Of a stretch of DNA of 64,000 nucleotides, positions 39,978 through 51,118 are shown one piece after another. The stretch spans positions 328,679,038 through 328,743,037 of the forward strand of contig OY992536.1 in NCBI GenBank assembly GCA_963921195.1, in the 5' to 3' direction. Under the pieces are notes generated by a model, which ran no database searches, was not told the DNA's origin, and saw only the letters and a list, made by a program, of their open reading frames with translations. The stretch comes from Pegoplata infirma (Eukaryota; Arthropoda; Insecta; Diptera; Anthomyiidae). The position numbers and the translations under genes were made by a program. Position 1 is the stretch's first letter; each line of letters begins with the position of its first letter.

Positions 39978-40618
39978 CCACTACATCATTTTCCAATTTC
40001 AAAAATTTCAGAAATAATCAATTGTATTTCAGAAATTATCAATTTTGTTTCAGAAATTATTTAAATTATTTTAGAAAATATCAATTGTATTTAAGAAGTT
40101 ATGAATTGCATTTCAGAATTTATCAATTGTATTTCAGAATTTAAGAATTATATTTTAGAAATTATCAACTTTGTGTTCAGAAATTATAAATTGTTTTTTA
40201 GAAGTTATCAATTGTATTTTAAAATTTATCAATTGTATTTCAGATATCAATATATTTTAGAAATAATCAATTGTATTTCAGAAATGATTAATTTTATTTC
40301 AGAAATTATCATTTGTATTCTAGAATTTATAAATTTTATTTCAAAAATTATCAATTGTATTTTAGCAAAAAAAAAAAAAAATATAGTACACCCTACATTT
40401 TACGAAGGTAATATTTTTTCTTTCTGAAATACAATTGATAACTTCTGAAATTCAATTAATAATTCTGTGACACAAGTAGTTAATAGTTTCTGAAATACAA
40501 TTGATAATTTCTGAAATAGCTTCGATAATATCTGAAATACAATTGATAACTAAAAACCGTTGCTAATACCTGAAACACAATTAATAAATGCAATACAATT
40601 GGAAATGGTGTAGCTTAG
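39978..40618. repeat. fold-back array of TTTCAGAAATTATCAATTG words
   Basis: Ends CTACATCATTTTCCAATT and AATTGGAAATGGTGTAG are inverse. From 40007 to 40370 about 16 diverged 21-24 bp units TTTCAGAAATTATCAATTGT run in one direction. From 40420 to 40600 they run inverted. The 108-codon frame in it is a by-product of the repeat. Confidence 0.8.
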
Positions 40619-40709
40619 ACACTTAAAATGTTTAAGTGTCATTTCTGACATATAGAGAAGTTTTTTGAAAAAGCCACACACTCCAGAAAATAAATAAAAT
40701 TTATATCAA

Positions 40710-41338
40710 ACAAGTGAGAGTGTTAAATTCGGCTGTGCCGAATATTATACCCTCCAACATGCAAAAAAATTTAAAAAAAAATTTGACAGGGGCGTTGTTT
40801 TAAGAGGGGGCAAGGAAGGGGGAGGGGGCAAGGAAGGGGGAGGGGGCAAGGAAGGGGGAGGGGTCGGTGAGCTGGGGTGACTTCTACGAACATAAAAACG
40901 TCTCATTTGGTTCACAAAAATACAAAAAAACGTCAAAAAATTAGCATTTTTAAGAGGTTGGTTCAGTTCTTCAAGTGGGAACTTTTTTCCCCCTGGTCCG
41001 ATTTGGCCCATTTCCGAACTTAACCTGCCTAGGAGCATAAGACATATTTATGCTAAACTTGAGGGGTCTAGCTTTTTTATTTTGGACTGCATCGTGTTAA
41101 CTACAGACGGACGGACAGACAGACGGACGGACATCTCTAGAATGTCTTAGAATCGATCACTGATCAATAATATATATACTTTATGGGGTCCCCGACCGAT
41201 ATTTCGATGCGTTACACACGGAATGACAAAGTGAGTATACCCCCAATGGACCTCAGAGTCTACGTGTGTTGACGTAAAACGTCAGCAGCCACTTACAACC
41301 TAACCTTACAACCTTCAACCTGTAGTTGGAGGGTATAA
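40710..41338 (-). repeat. dispersed TATACCCTCC repeat, copy 2
   Basis: Minus-strand copy of the 9011 repeat, with the CCGTCC block at about 41100-41135. It carries an extra G-rich tandem block at 40806-40862 and a tail-like insert ending ACAACCTAACCTTACAACC near its 5' end. Confidence 0.8.
40806..40862 (+). repeat. G-rich 18-bp tandem repeat, G-quadruplex-like
   Basis: About three units of GGGGGCAAGGAAGGGGGA with many runs of four or more G. The proline-rich minus-strand frame across it is a by-product of the repeat. Confidence 0.85.
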
Positions 41339-43532
41339 AAACATAAAGTAATATTTGTTTGGTTATTTTAAGAAATAAAGTGTAACTAAACCAGTGGTCG
41401 GCAGAAAGAGGCATATGAAAGTATTAGTGTTTTAATAAAAATATGCATGTGTTGGTGTATTTCTTCAACAAAGCGACATCAACCTGCTTTGAAGAAAGTA
41501 AGCTTGCTACTGAATAAAATATTTGTTTTTTTTATGCTCTTTGTTGATTTTTTGTTGACATTCGTGTTGTATATATGTGAATTACCGATTGTGTTCGGCT
41601 CCAGCGTGCAATGGGTGCCGACCACTGAACTAAACAGATCATTAGAACTGTTCTTAAATACACAGAACAATTTTAAACTGTATCGGATAAGGGAATCACG
41701 TGTCAAAAATCGATTAAAAATTTCATAAGGAAAAAAATAATTTTTTCCAAATAATTCAAAAATAACTGGATATTTAATACACAATTATCTTTCAAATCAT
41801 TAAAAAAAACTGAAATCAGATGAAAAATTGCAAAGTTATAAACACTTGAGCAGACCATAAGACCGTAATTTTTTTGGTGAGAAAACTTTTTTTCATTAAA
41901 ATTGTCCAATTGGTGTCAATTTTGTTTCACATCAGTTTTAAACCTTACGGTCAGTTTAGACCTTATGGTTGACCAAAAATTGAAAACACTAGTTTACAAC
42001 ATAAGAAAATAAACTAAACTCAAAAAAATTATGAATTTTTTTTTCACGGATTCAGTAATTAAAAAAAAAAATTATTTTAAAAAATTATGCATAAAATACA
42101 AATTGTTTCGTAAAATCTGAAAAAAGGAATTTTTTGTCATAAATTACTTTTTTAACTTTAACCCATTTTCGGCATGTGTTTCTCTTACCCGATTGCCACT
42201 AAATTTTGAATTTCTTATTTTTCGATAAGCATAATTGGGCCCATCCAAGTGGTAAACACGAATATTGATTTTAAGAACAGGTTATCCTGATTTCATCAAT
42301 ACATTTACTTATTTTTAATCGCGTGTTCTAAGAACTCTTGATTATGGTGAATTTCATTGAACGAACATCACTTGGAACTGGAGCACTTTCTAGCTCGTTT
42401 TTATGACATGTTTTTATCCAAATCTATTAAAAAAAATTCTTAAATTAAAATTGTTTATTTTCAAAATGAAAGCTCTCCCTCTTAGAATTTTCAATAATAA
42501 AATAAAACATTAAAGCTTTAATTAATATTTGTAATTTTTAAGTAATAATTGAATTAATCAAAATTAAAAAAAAAATTAAAAAAAACATTAAATATATAAA
42601 ACTAAATAAAAATCATTGAAGCTTCTTTGTTATGAGAGTAGTAGTAGTAGCAGTAGTATCAGTAGATATTTAAAAGTAAGTAAGTACATTATTTAAATAA
42701 TATTTATAATGTAAAATGATGCTTAATATCACAAAAACCTTCAAACAAAAAAACAAAAACAAAATCCTGATTATGCTAAATGACAAGCTTTAAATTAACA
42801 AAAAAGAAAAAAAAAAACAAAATACTAAAAATAAACTTCATCAATATACGGTGGTAAAACAATTTTACAAAAGTTAATTTAATTAAATGTAAACCGTAGT
42901 CAGTAGTTACACGTTAAAAATAAATAAAAAATATGGTCAAATAGAATTATAAATCTTAAAATATATAAATATTTACAAAATATGTAGATAGATTAACGTG
43001 TAACTAGTGCCTTACTAAAGTAAAACTCATTACCTTAAATAATTAAGAGAGTACACTGTAAAAAATATATATATAGATTGTACTAAAACCAAATATTACA
43101 ACTAAATAAAACAAAAAATACTCAGAAAATTCAACAATAAATAAATCTATTAATATTACGAAAGCAATTCTGTTTTATTTTTCACTTTTTATTTTCTAAA
43201 TTTTTACCTAGGTGCTTTTTTTTAAACTCGTTCTATGGTCATAGGTTTGAAATTATTTTTTATATCAATTAACTAAAGAGAAGGCTTCAGTAATTGAAAA
43301 ATTCGATATTGGGAAAAGAATACTTTAAATTAAAATATAAAAAATGCAAAATACAAATTGTGTACATAAAAATATTAATGGAATTCACGTCAGAAATTTT
43401 AGTCTTGCAAAATTACGAAAGTCAAAATTACAACTTTAGTTGCTTGTTACTTTGTAAATAGAAGCAATTACATTACAATTGAAATAAATTGAGAATCTTT
43501 TCTTGCAACGACGCATCATGTAAAAGGTAATA
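41339..43532. other. AT-rich intergenic DNA
   Basis: No supported gene. A weak inverted pair GACCATAAGACCGTAA / TTACGGTCAGTTTAGACCTTATGGT lies at 41852-41971. An AGTAGTAGTAGCAGTAGTA run is near 42640. Frames of 60-100 codons on both strands are AT-rich and unconvincing. Confidence 0.45.
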
Positions 43533-44355
43533 CACTCAAAATAATTACTCTGTTAAATACTCTGTAAAATGACTGTAATCTCAATTCGACAGATATTTGA
43601 CAAAGTTATCTGTCGAAATACAGATTTTACTTTGTATTTTCTTGTGATCGAAAAACTAAATTTTATTTGTAATCTCTATTTTACAGATAATAAACAGAGG
43701 TTTTTGTTAAAATACAGATTTAGGAAAAATACTTTGTTTTTTTCTCGTAACCAAAATACTTAATTTCATTTGTAATTTTACTTATTGCTCTGTAATATAG
43801 TTTTCAAATAAAAATCACTTCAAAAAATTTCCAAATATGACCGATAAACCCCTCTTTAAAAGTGTCTTAAATTACAATAAAAACTGATAAATTTTACGAG
43901 GATGACGTGTAAAATTGGAGTTACTCGTTAAAAACTCGTAATTTTCAGAAAAATAAAAAAAGTAAATTTACAATTTGGAAGCATTAAAGCGGGATAATTT
44001 ATTGTCTATTAATTATTTTTTTTTTTTTAATTTTAATTAATGTTTTTGAAGCATAGAAGTTTTACTCATAAAATGGATTTAACTAAAACTTTGTAAATTT
44101 ACAGAGTTTTTTGTAAAATTTTAAATTCATAATATGCATTTAACTAAAACTTTGTAAATTTGCAGAGTTTTTTTGGTAAAACTCTTTTCGGTTTAATCAA
44201 TATTTTTCAGATAATTCTGTAAATTTACAGTTATTTTTATCGAAATCATTTTTCTTCGTAAAACAACAAAAAATCTTGCTGGTTGGAAATCTATGGTATT
44301 TTCTGCTGGCTCAGCAGAGTATCTCTGTAATTTAACAGAGTGATTATTTTGAGTG
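43533..44355. mobile_element. CACTCAAAATAAT element (ACAGAGT family), copy 4
   Basis: Ends CACTCAAAATAATTACTCTG and AGAGTGATTATTTTGAGTG, flanked by TA (43531-43532, 44356-44357). Same interior words as the copy at 12977, including CTTGCTGGTTGGAAATCTAT near the right end. No coding capacity. Confidence 0.88.
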
Positions 44356-44576
44356 TAGAAAAATAAAAATTTTATTAAAACAATTTTTCTTTTAAAGTTG
44401 CAATATTGCACTGTTGCAAGGGTCAAAAATCTCTGAAGTGAATATCCTGATTATTTTGAGGAATTAAAATTTAAATTTGGAAATCTTAAATTTATAATTA
44501 AGAAACCAAAAATAATCTGAAATTAATTTTCAATAAACATAAGGGAGTTTTATGGGGAAAATCTAGATAATCAAAA

Positions 44577-45036
44577 TAGAGATGGGCGCTAGTCACGTGA
44601 TTTGCGTGATTCACGTGAATCACGCGTGAGTGTGAGTGATTTTCATTTCAATCACGTGATTGTGAGTGAGTGTGAATTGAAAAAAAATCTGAGTGAGTGA
44701 TTAGTGAGTGAGTCATTTATTTTTTGCGTGAGTTTGCGTGATAAGATTTTTTGATTTGCCCAATTTTTTTTAAATTTTTTGTAAAATTTTTTTTTGGATT
44801 TTTTTTTTCTTTTTGGTAAGAAAACTTTATTGCGTGAGTAGATTTTGCGTGACTCACGCGTGAGCGTGATTGAATCTGGCGTGAGTCACGCGTGAGCGTG
44901 AGTAAGTTTTTTATTACTCACGTGAATGTGAGTGAGCGTGAGTAAAAAAAGAAATTGCGTGAGTGATTAGTGAGTGATTCGATTATTTTTTGCGTGAGCG
45001 TGAGTGAGTCAAAATCCACTCACGCGCCCATCTCTA
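44577..45036. mobile_element. hAT-type element made of GTGAGTGAG/TCACGTGA words
   Basis: 460 bp with perfect 13-bp inverted ends TAGAGATGGGCGC. The flanks AATCAAAA and AATCAAAT are an 8-bp duplication with one mismatch. The interior is almost wholly CACGTGA, CACGCGTGAG and GTGAGTGA repeats in both orientations. No frame. The terminus and duplication length fit hAT. Confidence 0.88.
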
Positions 45037-45152
45037 AATCAAATTTTAAATTAAAAAAAAAAACTGGCAAAAAAAAAAAATTCCGAAAACTTTTTTAAAG
45101 TCCCGGACATAAAAAATGTTTGGCAATTTATTTGCGTTTTAAAGTAAAAAAT

Positions 45153-45868
45153 CATTTAAAATGTTTTTAGATTTTATTTTGTGAGGATGTTTATTCTGGC
45201 TCGAGGTCATTATTTTCTTTACTAATTAAAACCATGATATTCTCATAGCATAATTTTCAAGAAAATTATTTTTTGTTTTAAATTTATTTATGTTGGTCAT
45301 TTTTGCAAGACTTAATCGACACGTGTTTCGGAATTTGTCAAGATTCCATTGTCAAGATTATTTAGCAAAAATAGAAACGATATACTACAAAGTAGCAAAC
45401 GAGTCTAATGACAAATCGTTTGTGCACAAACTAAAACATTAATACATATTCGACTCTATCCACAATGTGAATTAGAAAGACGAAGAAATTGTACTATGTT
45501 AGTAAGTAACGATTGTCAATAACCAACAACATAGTACAATTTCTTCGTCTTTCTAATTCACATTGTGGATAGAGTCGAATATGTATTAATGTTTTAGTTT
45601 GTACACAAACGATTTGTCATTAGACTCGTTTGCTACTTTGTAGTATATCGTTTCTATTTTTGCTAAATAATCTTGACAATGGAATCTTGACAAATTCCGA
45701 AACACGTGTCGATTAAGTCTTGCAAAAATGACCAACATAAATAAATTTAAAACAAAAAATAATTTTCTTGAAAATTATGCTATGAGAATATCATGGTTTT
45801 AATTAGTAAAGAAAATAATGACCTCGAGCCAGAATAAACATCCTCACAAAATATAATATTTTAAAGGT
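45153..45868. repeat. near-perfect 700-bp palindrome (fold-back element)
   Basis: Arms 45153-45500 and 45528-45868 around a 27-bp loop. The inner 300 bp of each arm differ by very few bases, for example TTTGTGCACAAAC against GTTTGTACACAAA. Outer arms share the CTCGAGGTCATTATTTTCTT and GATATTCTCATAG words with 33275-34172. No open frame. Confidence 0.93.
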
Positions 45869-46492
45869 CGAATAAAACAATTTTTATTTATTAATAAAAA
45901 TTAATCAGAAGTTTTTAGATTTTTTTAAAAGTTTTTTAAGTTTCGAAAACTTTTCTGTTTAATTGTTTGTGATTTTATTTTAACAAATTATTAACCGAAT
46001 TAAAATATAAATTTTTCCTTGGAGTTTTTATCGCTTTGATGACTTTAATGAAACGTTCTCAAAACACTTTTTTATATTGCTTTTAAAACGCTTTAACCTA
46101 GCGTAGATTGATGCTATCATTCTGATCTTCTGAAAGCATGTCCAATGCTTTAGCAAAGCTGTTGCGATTTGTTCCCTAATTTGGATGCGCTGAATACAAA
46201 TTTTGAAATATCTACATATGAAATTTGCCAAAAATTTTGGTTTTTGAAAAAAACTCAAAATTTGTTCGCCTTTCCTATTTAGTACACAAATCAGTAGAGC
46301 CTGCGATAAAATTTTTGTATCGTAAAATTTTTATCGTAGGGCTAGGTTTTTATTTAGACCACATGTTAGGAAAAAGGCCACTTCCCCACGATTAACTGTT
46401 TTATTTATTGTTTACCATATAATTACAAATCATTTACTAATTTCAACCTAACCCTGACCTGTAAACATTGATAGTCGTCTCGTTGCAACAAA
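45869..46492. other. no gene seen
   Basis: AT-rich DNA between the palindrome and the LINE. A 76-codon minus-strand frame at 46028-46258 has no recognisable motif and is left out. Confidence 0.45.
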
Positions 46493-46625
46493 TTTTTTTT
46501 TTTTTTTTTTTTATTAATATTCATATAAAATACATTAAAAGTTGTTTAAATCTATACCCGCGAAACCATACGGTTTGTCTGCAGGATAATAAAACTAATT
46601 TTAAATTCATTTAAATATATATTGT

Positions 46626-49600
46626 TCATTGCGAATCTATGAAAAAGTTCTTTATCAACTTTTTCCTTCTATTTTCGTTGAGAATATTTATTAAGTCAAC
46701 AGGAAGTTTATTTAATATTGTGGGTAAAGTTACATGAAGTGTACTTTTTCCGTAAAGATTATGATGTCTTCCTATTTTAAATCTGCCTTCAGCTCTTTGC
46801 CTAGTGTTATGTTGATGATCGATTACATTTAAGAATCTAGAATCGTTGTAGAATTCGTTTAGTACAGTTGTTTGGTAGACATTTTGCACATTTAGAATTC
46901 TTAACATTTTTTGACATGCTTTCTGTGTTGTTGTGAGGTGTGTTTCCATTTCTAGTTGGTAAAAAAATGGGGTTGTTGTAAATAACGTTGTTGTTAGCGT
47001 TGTTAGAAGAGTTTATGTTGTTAGTGCTGGTGTTGTTGTTGTTGGTGTTGTTGTTGGTGTTGTTGTTGTTGGTGTTGTTGTTGTTGGTGTTGTTGTTGGT
47101 TTTTATTGATAATCGTTGATTTTTTTCCAGGATTTTCAAAATTCTGTCTTGAGATTGCTGCACACTTTTACAGTATTTTGCGCTACCCCATGCTGTTATT
47201 CCGTGTCTGATGTATGATTCGGCAAGTGAGAAATATGCTTGTCTAAGTACACTGAATGTGGAGCAATTGCTTAAATGATACATCATATAAGATGCTTTAC
47301 GTAGTTTTTTTTTTAGTTCATCAATATGATTTTTCCATTTGAAGTTATGATCTACATAGATGCCAAGGTATTTATAACTGTTAACTTGGTCTATATAGAC
47401 GTTGCACTGGTCATTGTTATTGTTAATATTATTTACACTGTTGTGTAGGCATTCTGTATCGTGGAATTTTAGTTTGATAACTTTGGTGGAAATATGAGGT
47501 GGTTTGATATGCATTATCTTAGTCTTATTTGCGTTTATTATTAGACCGCTATCGTGACACCATTTTGTAACTATGTCTAATTGATTTTGTATATTTACCG
47601 AAGCCTCATCAATGTTTTGGTGCGATACGATGATCGCCGTATCATCTGCATATGCGAAAGTCGTACAATTTTTTAACATGTTAATCATATCATTCGCGTA
47701 AATTATATAGAGTATTGGGCCTAATTTGGATCCTTGCGGTACTCCTTGATTTGATGGCATTTCCTTGCTTAGATTATTTTTTATTTTTACCCGATATGAT
47801 CTACAGTAGAGATAGTTTTTAAACCAGTTTAATAAATTTCCTCTTATACCATTCCTTTCTAAGGTTACGATTAATTTTTCATGAGGTAGTGTGTCGAAGG
47901 CTTTAGAAAAGTCAATAAACAATGCTAAGCAATGGTGATTTTTGTCTAGACAGCTGTTTATGTAGTTTGAGAAGTTTCCTAATAATTTGTTGATATTTTT
48001 GCCTTTTTGAAAACCGAATTGGTTTTTATTTATAACATTGTATTTTTCCATGAAATTTGTAAGCCTACGGACAATAACCTCTTAGATGACTTTTTCAATT
48101 ACTGGAAGAATTGAGATGGGTCTGTAGTTGTTGTAGTCAGATTTTGTTCCGGATTTGTAGATAGGCCTTATAATTGATAATTTCAAGATATTTGGAATCA
48201 ACGCGTTATTTAGACTTGAGTTGATTAATGACGTTAATATTGGTGTTATGTAGCTTGCATTATTTCTTATGTCTTTCGGTCGTATCCCATCTGCTCCAGC
48301 ACCTTTTTTGATGTTTAGATATTTTAATATATTAAAGATTTCTTCCTCGCATGTAAGTTCAAAGTAAACTGAGTTTTCTATTGTAGATTGTGTTAAGTTT
48401 GATGTTTTTATATCACAATTGTGTGTTATATTTTGAACGTTTTCATTAAATTTGTTTGCAAAATTGTTTAAAACACTATTTAAATTTTCATTTTTAAAGT
48501 TTCTCATTATGGTTTCATCAATTTCGTTTGATTTTTTACCAATTATTTCATTTATTATTTTCCAAGTGGCTCTTATGTTACTTCTGTTTTCAATAAATTG
48601 CATTCTATAATAATTATTTTTCGCGTAGTTAAGTTTTTTATTCAAAGAGTTTCTGAATTTTTTATATTGACGTTCGTAGATTATATTGTTTTTATTATTC
48701 ATCCATTTTTTATAAAGTTTATCCCTATTATCACAACATTTAATTAATTCTTCACTTAACCATGGATTTAAAGACCTTTTTTTTGTTATATTTAGTGCTT
48801 TTTTCGATTTTTCATATATTTCACAAAAAGTTGATTGTATTTTATTAAATAAATCATTAGTGTTTAGATTTTGATTTATTATATTGTTCCAATCTATTTC
48901 TTTAATTTTTTTATTAACAATAAAACCATTAACTATTGCACTCTGTTCAGAAAAGTTTGGGGTCCACTGGTTTGGATTTTGATCAAAATAGTTTGGGTTA
49001 CGCTGGTTTACTTCGTTCTCTTCCTTTACACAGCAACATATAGAGTAATGGTCGGAGATACTTGTTTTAATTACAGCAGCAAGTGTTGATGTGGTGGTTT
49101 TGTTAACTCTTACTAGCAGATGGTCTATGCATGTGTTTGTGTTTCTTATTGCATCCTCTCTTGTTGTCTCATTTACTGCACATTGTAGTCAATTTGATAG
49201 TATCATGTCTAGGTATTTGGTTGTTATGCTATTTTGCCGAAGAATATCAATATTAGTATCACCAACAACAATTACTTCTTGTTTTTTATTTATTTTGTTT
49301 AGTGTTTCGTCGATCTCTTTAATGAACCTTTTCTTTTTTGTTTTTGGGGGACAATAAACTGATAGAATTGAAATTATTTTGTTGTAGATTTTTACATTAA
49401 TTTGTATTGCTTCAAAATTTGTGGTTTGTAAAGGAATATTAGTAAAGGAAAGATTCTCTCTAACATACACAGCTATACCTCCTCCTTTACCTCCTCTGTT
49501 TTTGAATGCAGCATTAAAGCCATTAATGTTGTATAGGTTAGTTTCATCATCTGTTATGTTTGTTTCCACTAATATTATGAAATTAAGTTTATTAATTATG

Positions 49601-49740
49601 TTGTGTATAGTTGCAAGAAATGGTGTAAATCCAGTACGTAGTGAACGAATGTTCATGTATGCTAACGATAAGGGATAACTTAAGCAGTTTTGGTTTATTT
49701 GACTAAAACTCTCTAGTGTTTGGTTTTGGATATTATTCAT
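46626..49740 (-). pseudogene. LINE ORF2: APE endonuclease plus reverse transcriptase, three lesions
   Basis: About 1,040 codons starting MNNIQNQTLESFSQINQN. Endonuclease motifs: LAYMNIRSLR, ILVETNITDDE, GGGIAVYVREN, VVVGDTNIDI, then SDHYSI after the first stop. Reverse transcriptase motifs: RPISILPVIEK, LALFIDFSKAFDTLPHEKL, NQGVPQGSKLGPILYIIYAN, FAYADDTAI (catalytic A-D-D present), YKYLGIYVDHNFKWKNHI. Lesions: in-frame TGA at 49189-49191, in-frame TAA at 48082-48084, and a frameshift at a 7-A run (plus strand 46961-46967). After that the frame continues METHLTTTQKACQKM to the TGA-side end at 46626. An Asn-rich linker precedes the C-terminal domain. With so few lesions the copy looks young. 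It is described as found. Confidence 0.93.
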
Positions 49741-49862
49741 TTTTATTTATAAAAAGATTAAGGGAAATATGAAAAAAGTTTTTTTGTTGTTTTATTTTTT
49801 TTTTTTTTTTTTAAAACGTATTTTTATTTTTTCTAATAATTTGACAAAGGTTGATTTTTTAA

Positions 49863-50189
49863 TTATGCAATTGTTTCAATATCAGCAGAGTTGGATATTA
49901 AGATTGTGGAGGAATTTTCATTTTTCTTAGCAACAACATGGCCATTACGTATCCATACGAACTTCCAATTACAGTCCTTGGCTTAATTTTTTGCCATCCA
50001 TAGCAAGTGACGGTTGTGTGGTGTAAGTTGGTCGTTGATGTAGATAAACTCTTTATCATTTTTTGTTTTATTTGATTTGGAGGGATCATTGTTATTGTTA
50101 TTACTACCATCAGGAATAGTGTTGTCTGTAGTGTTTTTGTTATTTAAAACTACTGCATTAACTCTATGCCTCTTTATCTTGCTCATCAA
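49863..50189 (-). pseudogene. LINE ORF1, C-terminal fragment
   Basis: Minus-strand frame MMSKIKRHRVNAVVLNNK, then FIYINDQLTPHNRHLLWMAK, an in-frame TAA near 49983, then WKFVWIRNGHVVAKKNENSS and a stop at 49863. The NDxLTxxNRxLxxxAK ... WxxNGxVxxKK pattern is the conserved end of ORF1 in many insect LINEs. A nucleic-acid-binding role follows from the family. It ends about 120 bp before ORF2. Confidence 0.75.
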
Positions 50190-50212
50190 TTCCTTTTTTT
50201 TATTATCCGATC

Positions 50213-50264
50213 GATCGGGTACTGGTGGGAATCGAACCCACGCTCATAGGTCAGAACGAGACCT
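50213..50264 (-). repeat. tRNA-like T-arm beside the LINE 5' end
   Basis: Minus strand GGTCTCGTTCTGACC, then GAGCGTGGGTTCGATTCCCA, gives a B box and T-arm (GTGGG/CCCAC). No A box or acceptor pairing is visible. A SINE remnant is the simplest reading. Confidence 0.45.
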
Positions 50265-50444
50265 AATTTTAAAAATATTTTTAAGCCGATTTTTTTAAAA
50301 AAAGGTCTTTTCTAAAAGATGTCTTTCAATAATTCCACTTTTTATTATCTGGAAGCTATTAAGGTTAAATTAAAGCTTGATAAATTACCCACACAGCACT
50401 TTTTACAAAAATACTTGATTAATGACAAAAAGGTCTATTACACT

Positions 50445-51118
50445 ACTCTACAAAAATCCATTTTTTTTTTGCACAGACTTCTAAAGTACATTTTCTAAAG
50501 TATTTTGGTCTCCTAAACACGAATCTGTCCTCAGAAAATTTGTGTCAAATCGCCTTCACGAGATGTAGGCATTTTCATTTTTAGTGGACCAAGCCCTCAA
50601 AACAGACAAATTTTTTAATATTGGAAAAGTCATTCATATTTCTTTTATTCAAATTCCCAATAAAATTACCTAGCTTTTGTAAGAAATCCGGACTCGATAT
50701 GATCAGATCAAGGATATCATCAGGACATTTTGTTCAAAAGTTTGACTTCTTTTGCAAATATTTCAGGAAATACTCAATGGATTTTCATATCTGCTTTGAA
50801 CAGTTAGTTTCTTGCAAAATTCGGATACTTATAAGGACATAACGAAAAAAAGGACAATTTAAATTTCCTTATAATGTCCTGATGGTGTCCCTGATAGTAT
50901 CGAGTCCGGATTTCTTGCGAAAGTTAGGTAATTTCATTGAAAAAATGTGTATAACTTAAACATACACTTTTCCAATATTAAAAAATTTCCCTGCCTATAT
51001 CTCGAGAAGGCGATTTGACACAACTTTTCTGATGATAGATTCTTGTTAAGGAGGCCAAAATACTTTAGAAAATGTATTTAACATATCTGTGCAAAACCCG
51101 TGTCGAGTAGTGTTATTG
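50445..51118. repeat. fold-back element, 670 bp
   Basis: CACTACTCTACAAAAATCCA pairs with GTGTCGAGTAGTGTT. Further in, TTGCACAGACTTCTAAAGTA, ATTTTCTAAAGTATTTTGG and GTCAAATCGCCTTC pair with their complements near 51000-51100. In the centre, GAAATCCGGACTCGATA pairs with TATCGAGTCCGGATTTC. A fragment of the same arm is at 17215-17285. Confidence 0.82.

Larger units (their letters stand above)
46493..50189 (-). mobile_element. non-LTR retrotransposon, nearly full length, minus strand
   Basis: The order on the minus strand is ORF1 C-terminal part (50189-49863), ORF2 with endonuclease and reverse transcriptase (49740-46626), a 3' UTR of about 110 bp and a 20-A tail (46512-46493 as T on the plus strand). 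The 5' end is probably truncated within ORF1. No target duplication could be matched. The endonuclease-RT organisation suggests the Jockey/CR1 group. The exact clade is not determined. Confidence 0.9.

Noticed and set aside
40101..40427. 108-codon plus-strand frame with repeated CISEFINF-like residues.
   Set aside because: It is created by the TTTCAGAAATTATCAATTG tandem words in a fold-back array.
40745..41038. 97-codon minus-strand frame with a proline-rich PPPPSLPP stretch.
   Set aside because: The proline run is the G-rich 18-bp repeat read on the other strand, and the rest is a dispersed repeat.
46028..46258. 76-codon minus-strand frame next to the LINE.
   Set aside because: No motif, no partner exons, and composition like the surrounding AT-rich DNA.
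49091..49678. Plus-strand frames opposite the LINE ORF2 (for example 49091-49357 and 49421-49678).
   Set aside because: They are antisense shadows of the endonuclease and reverse transcriptase coding sequence.
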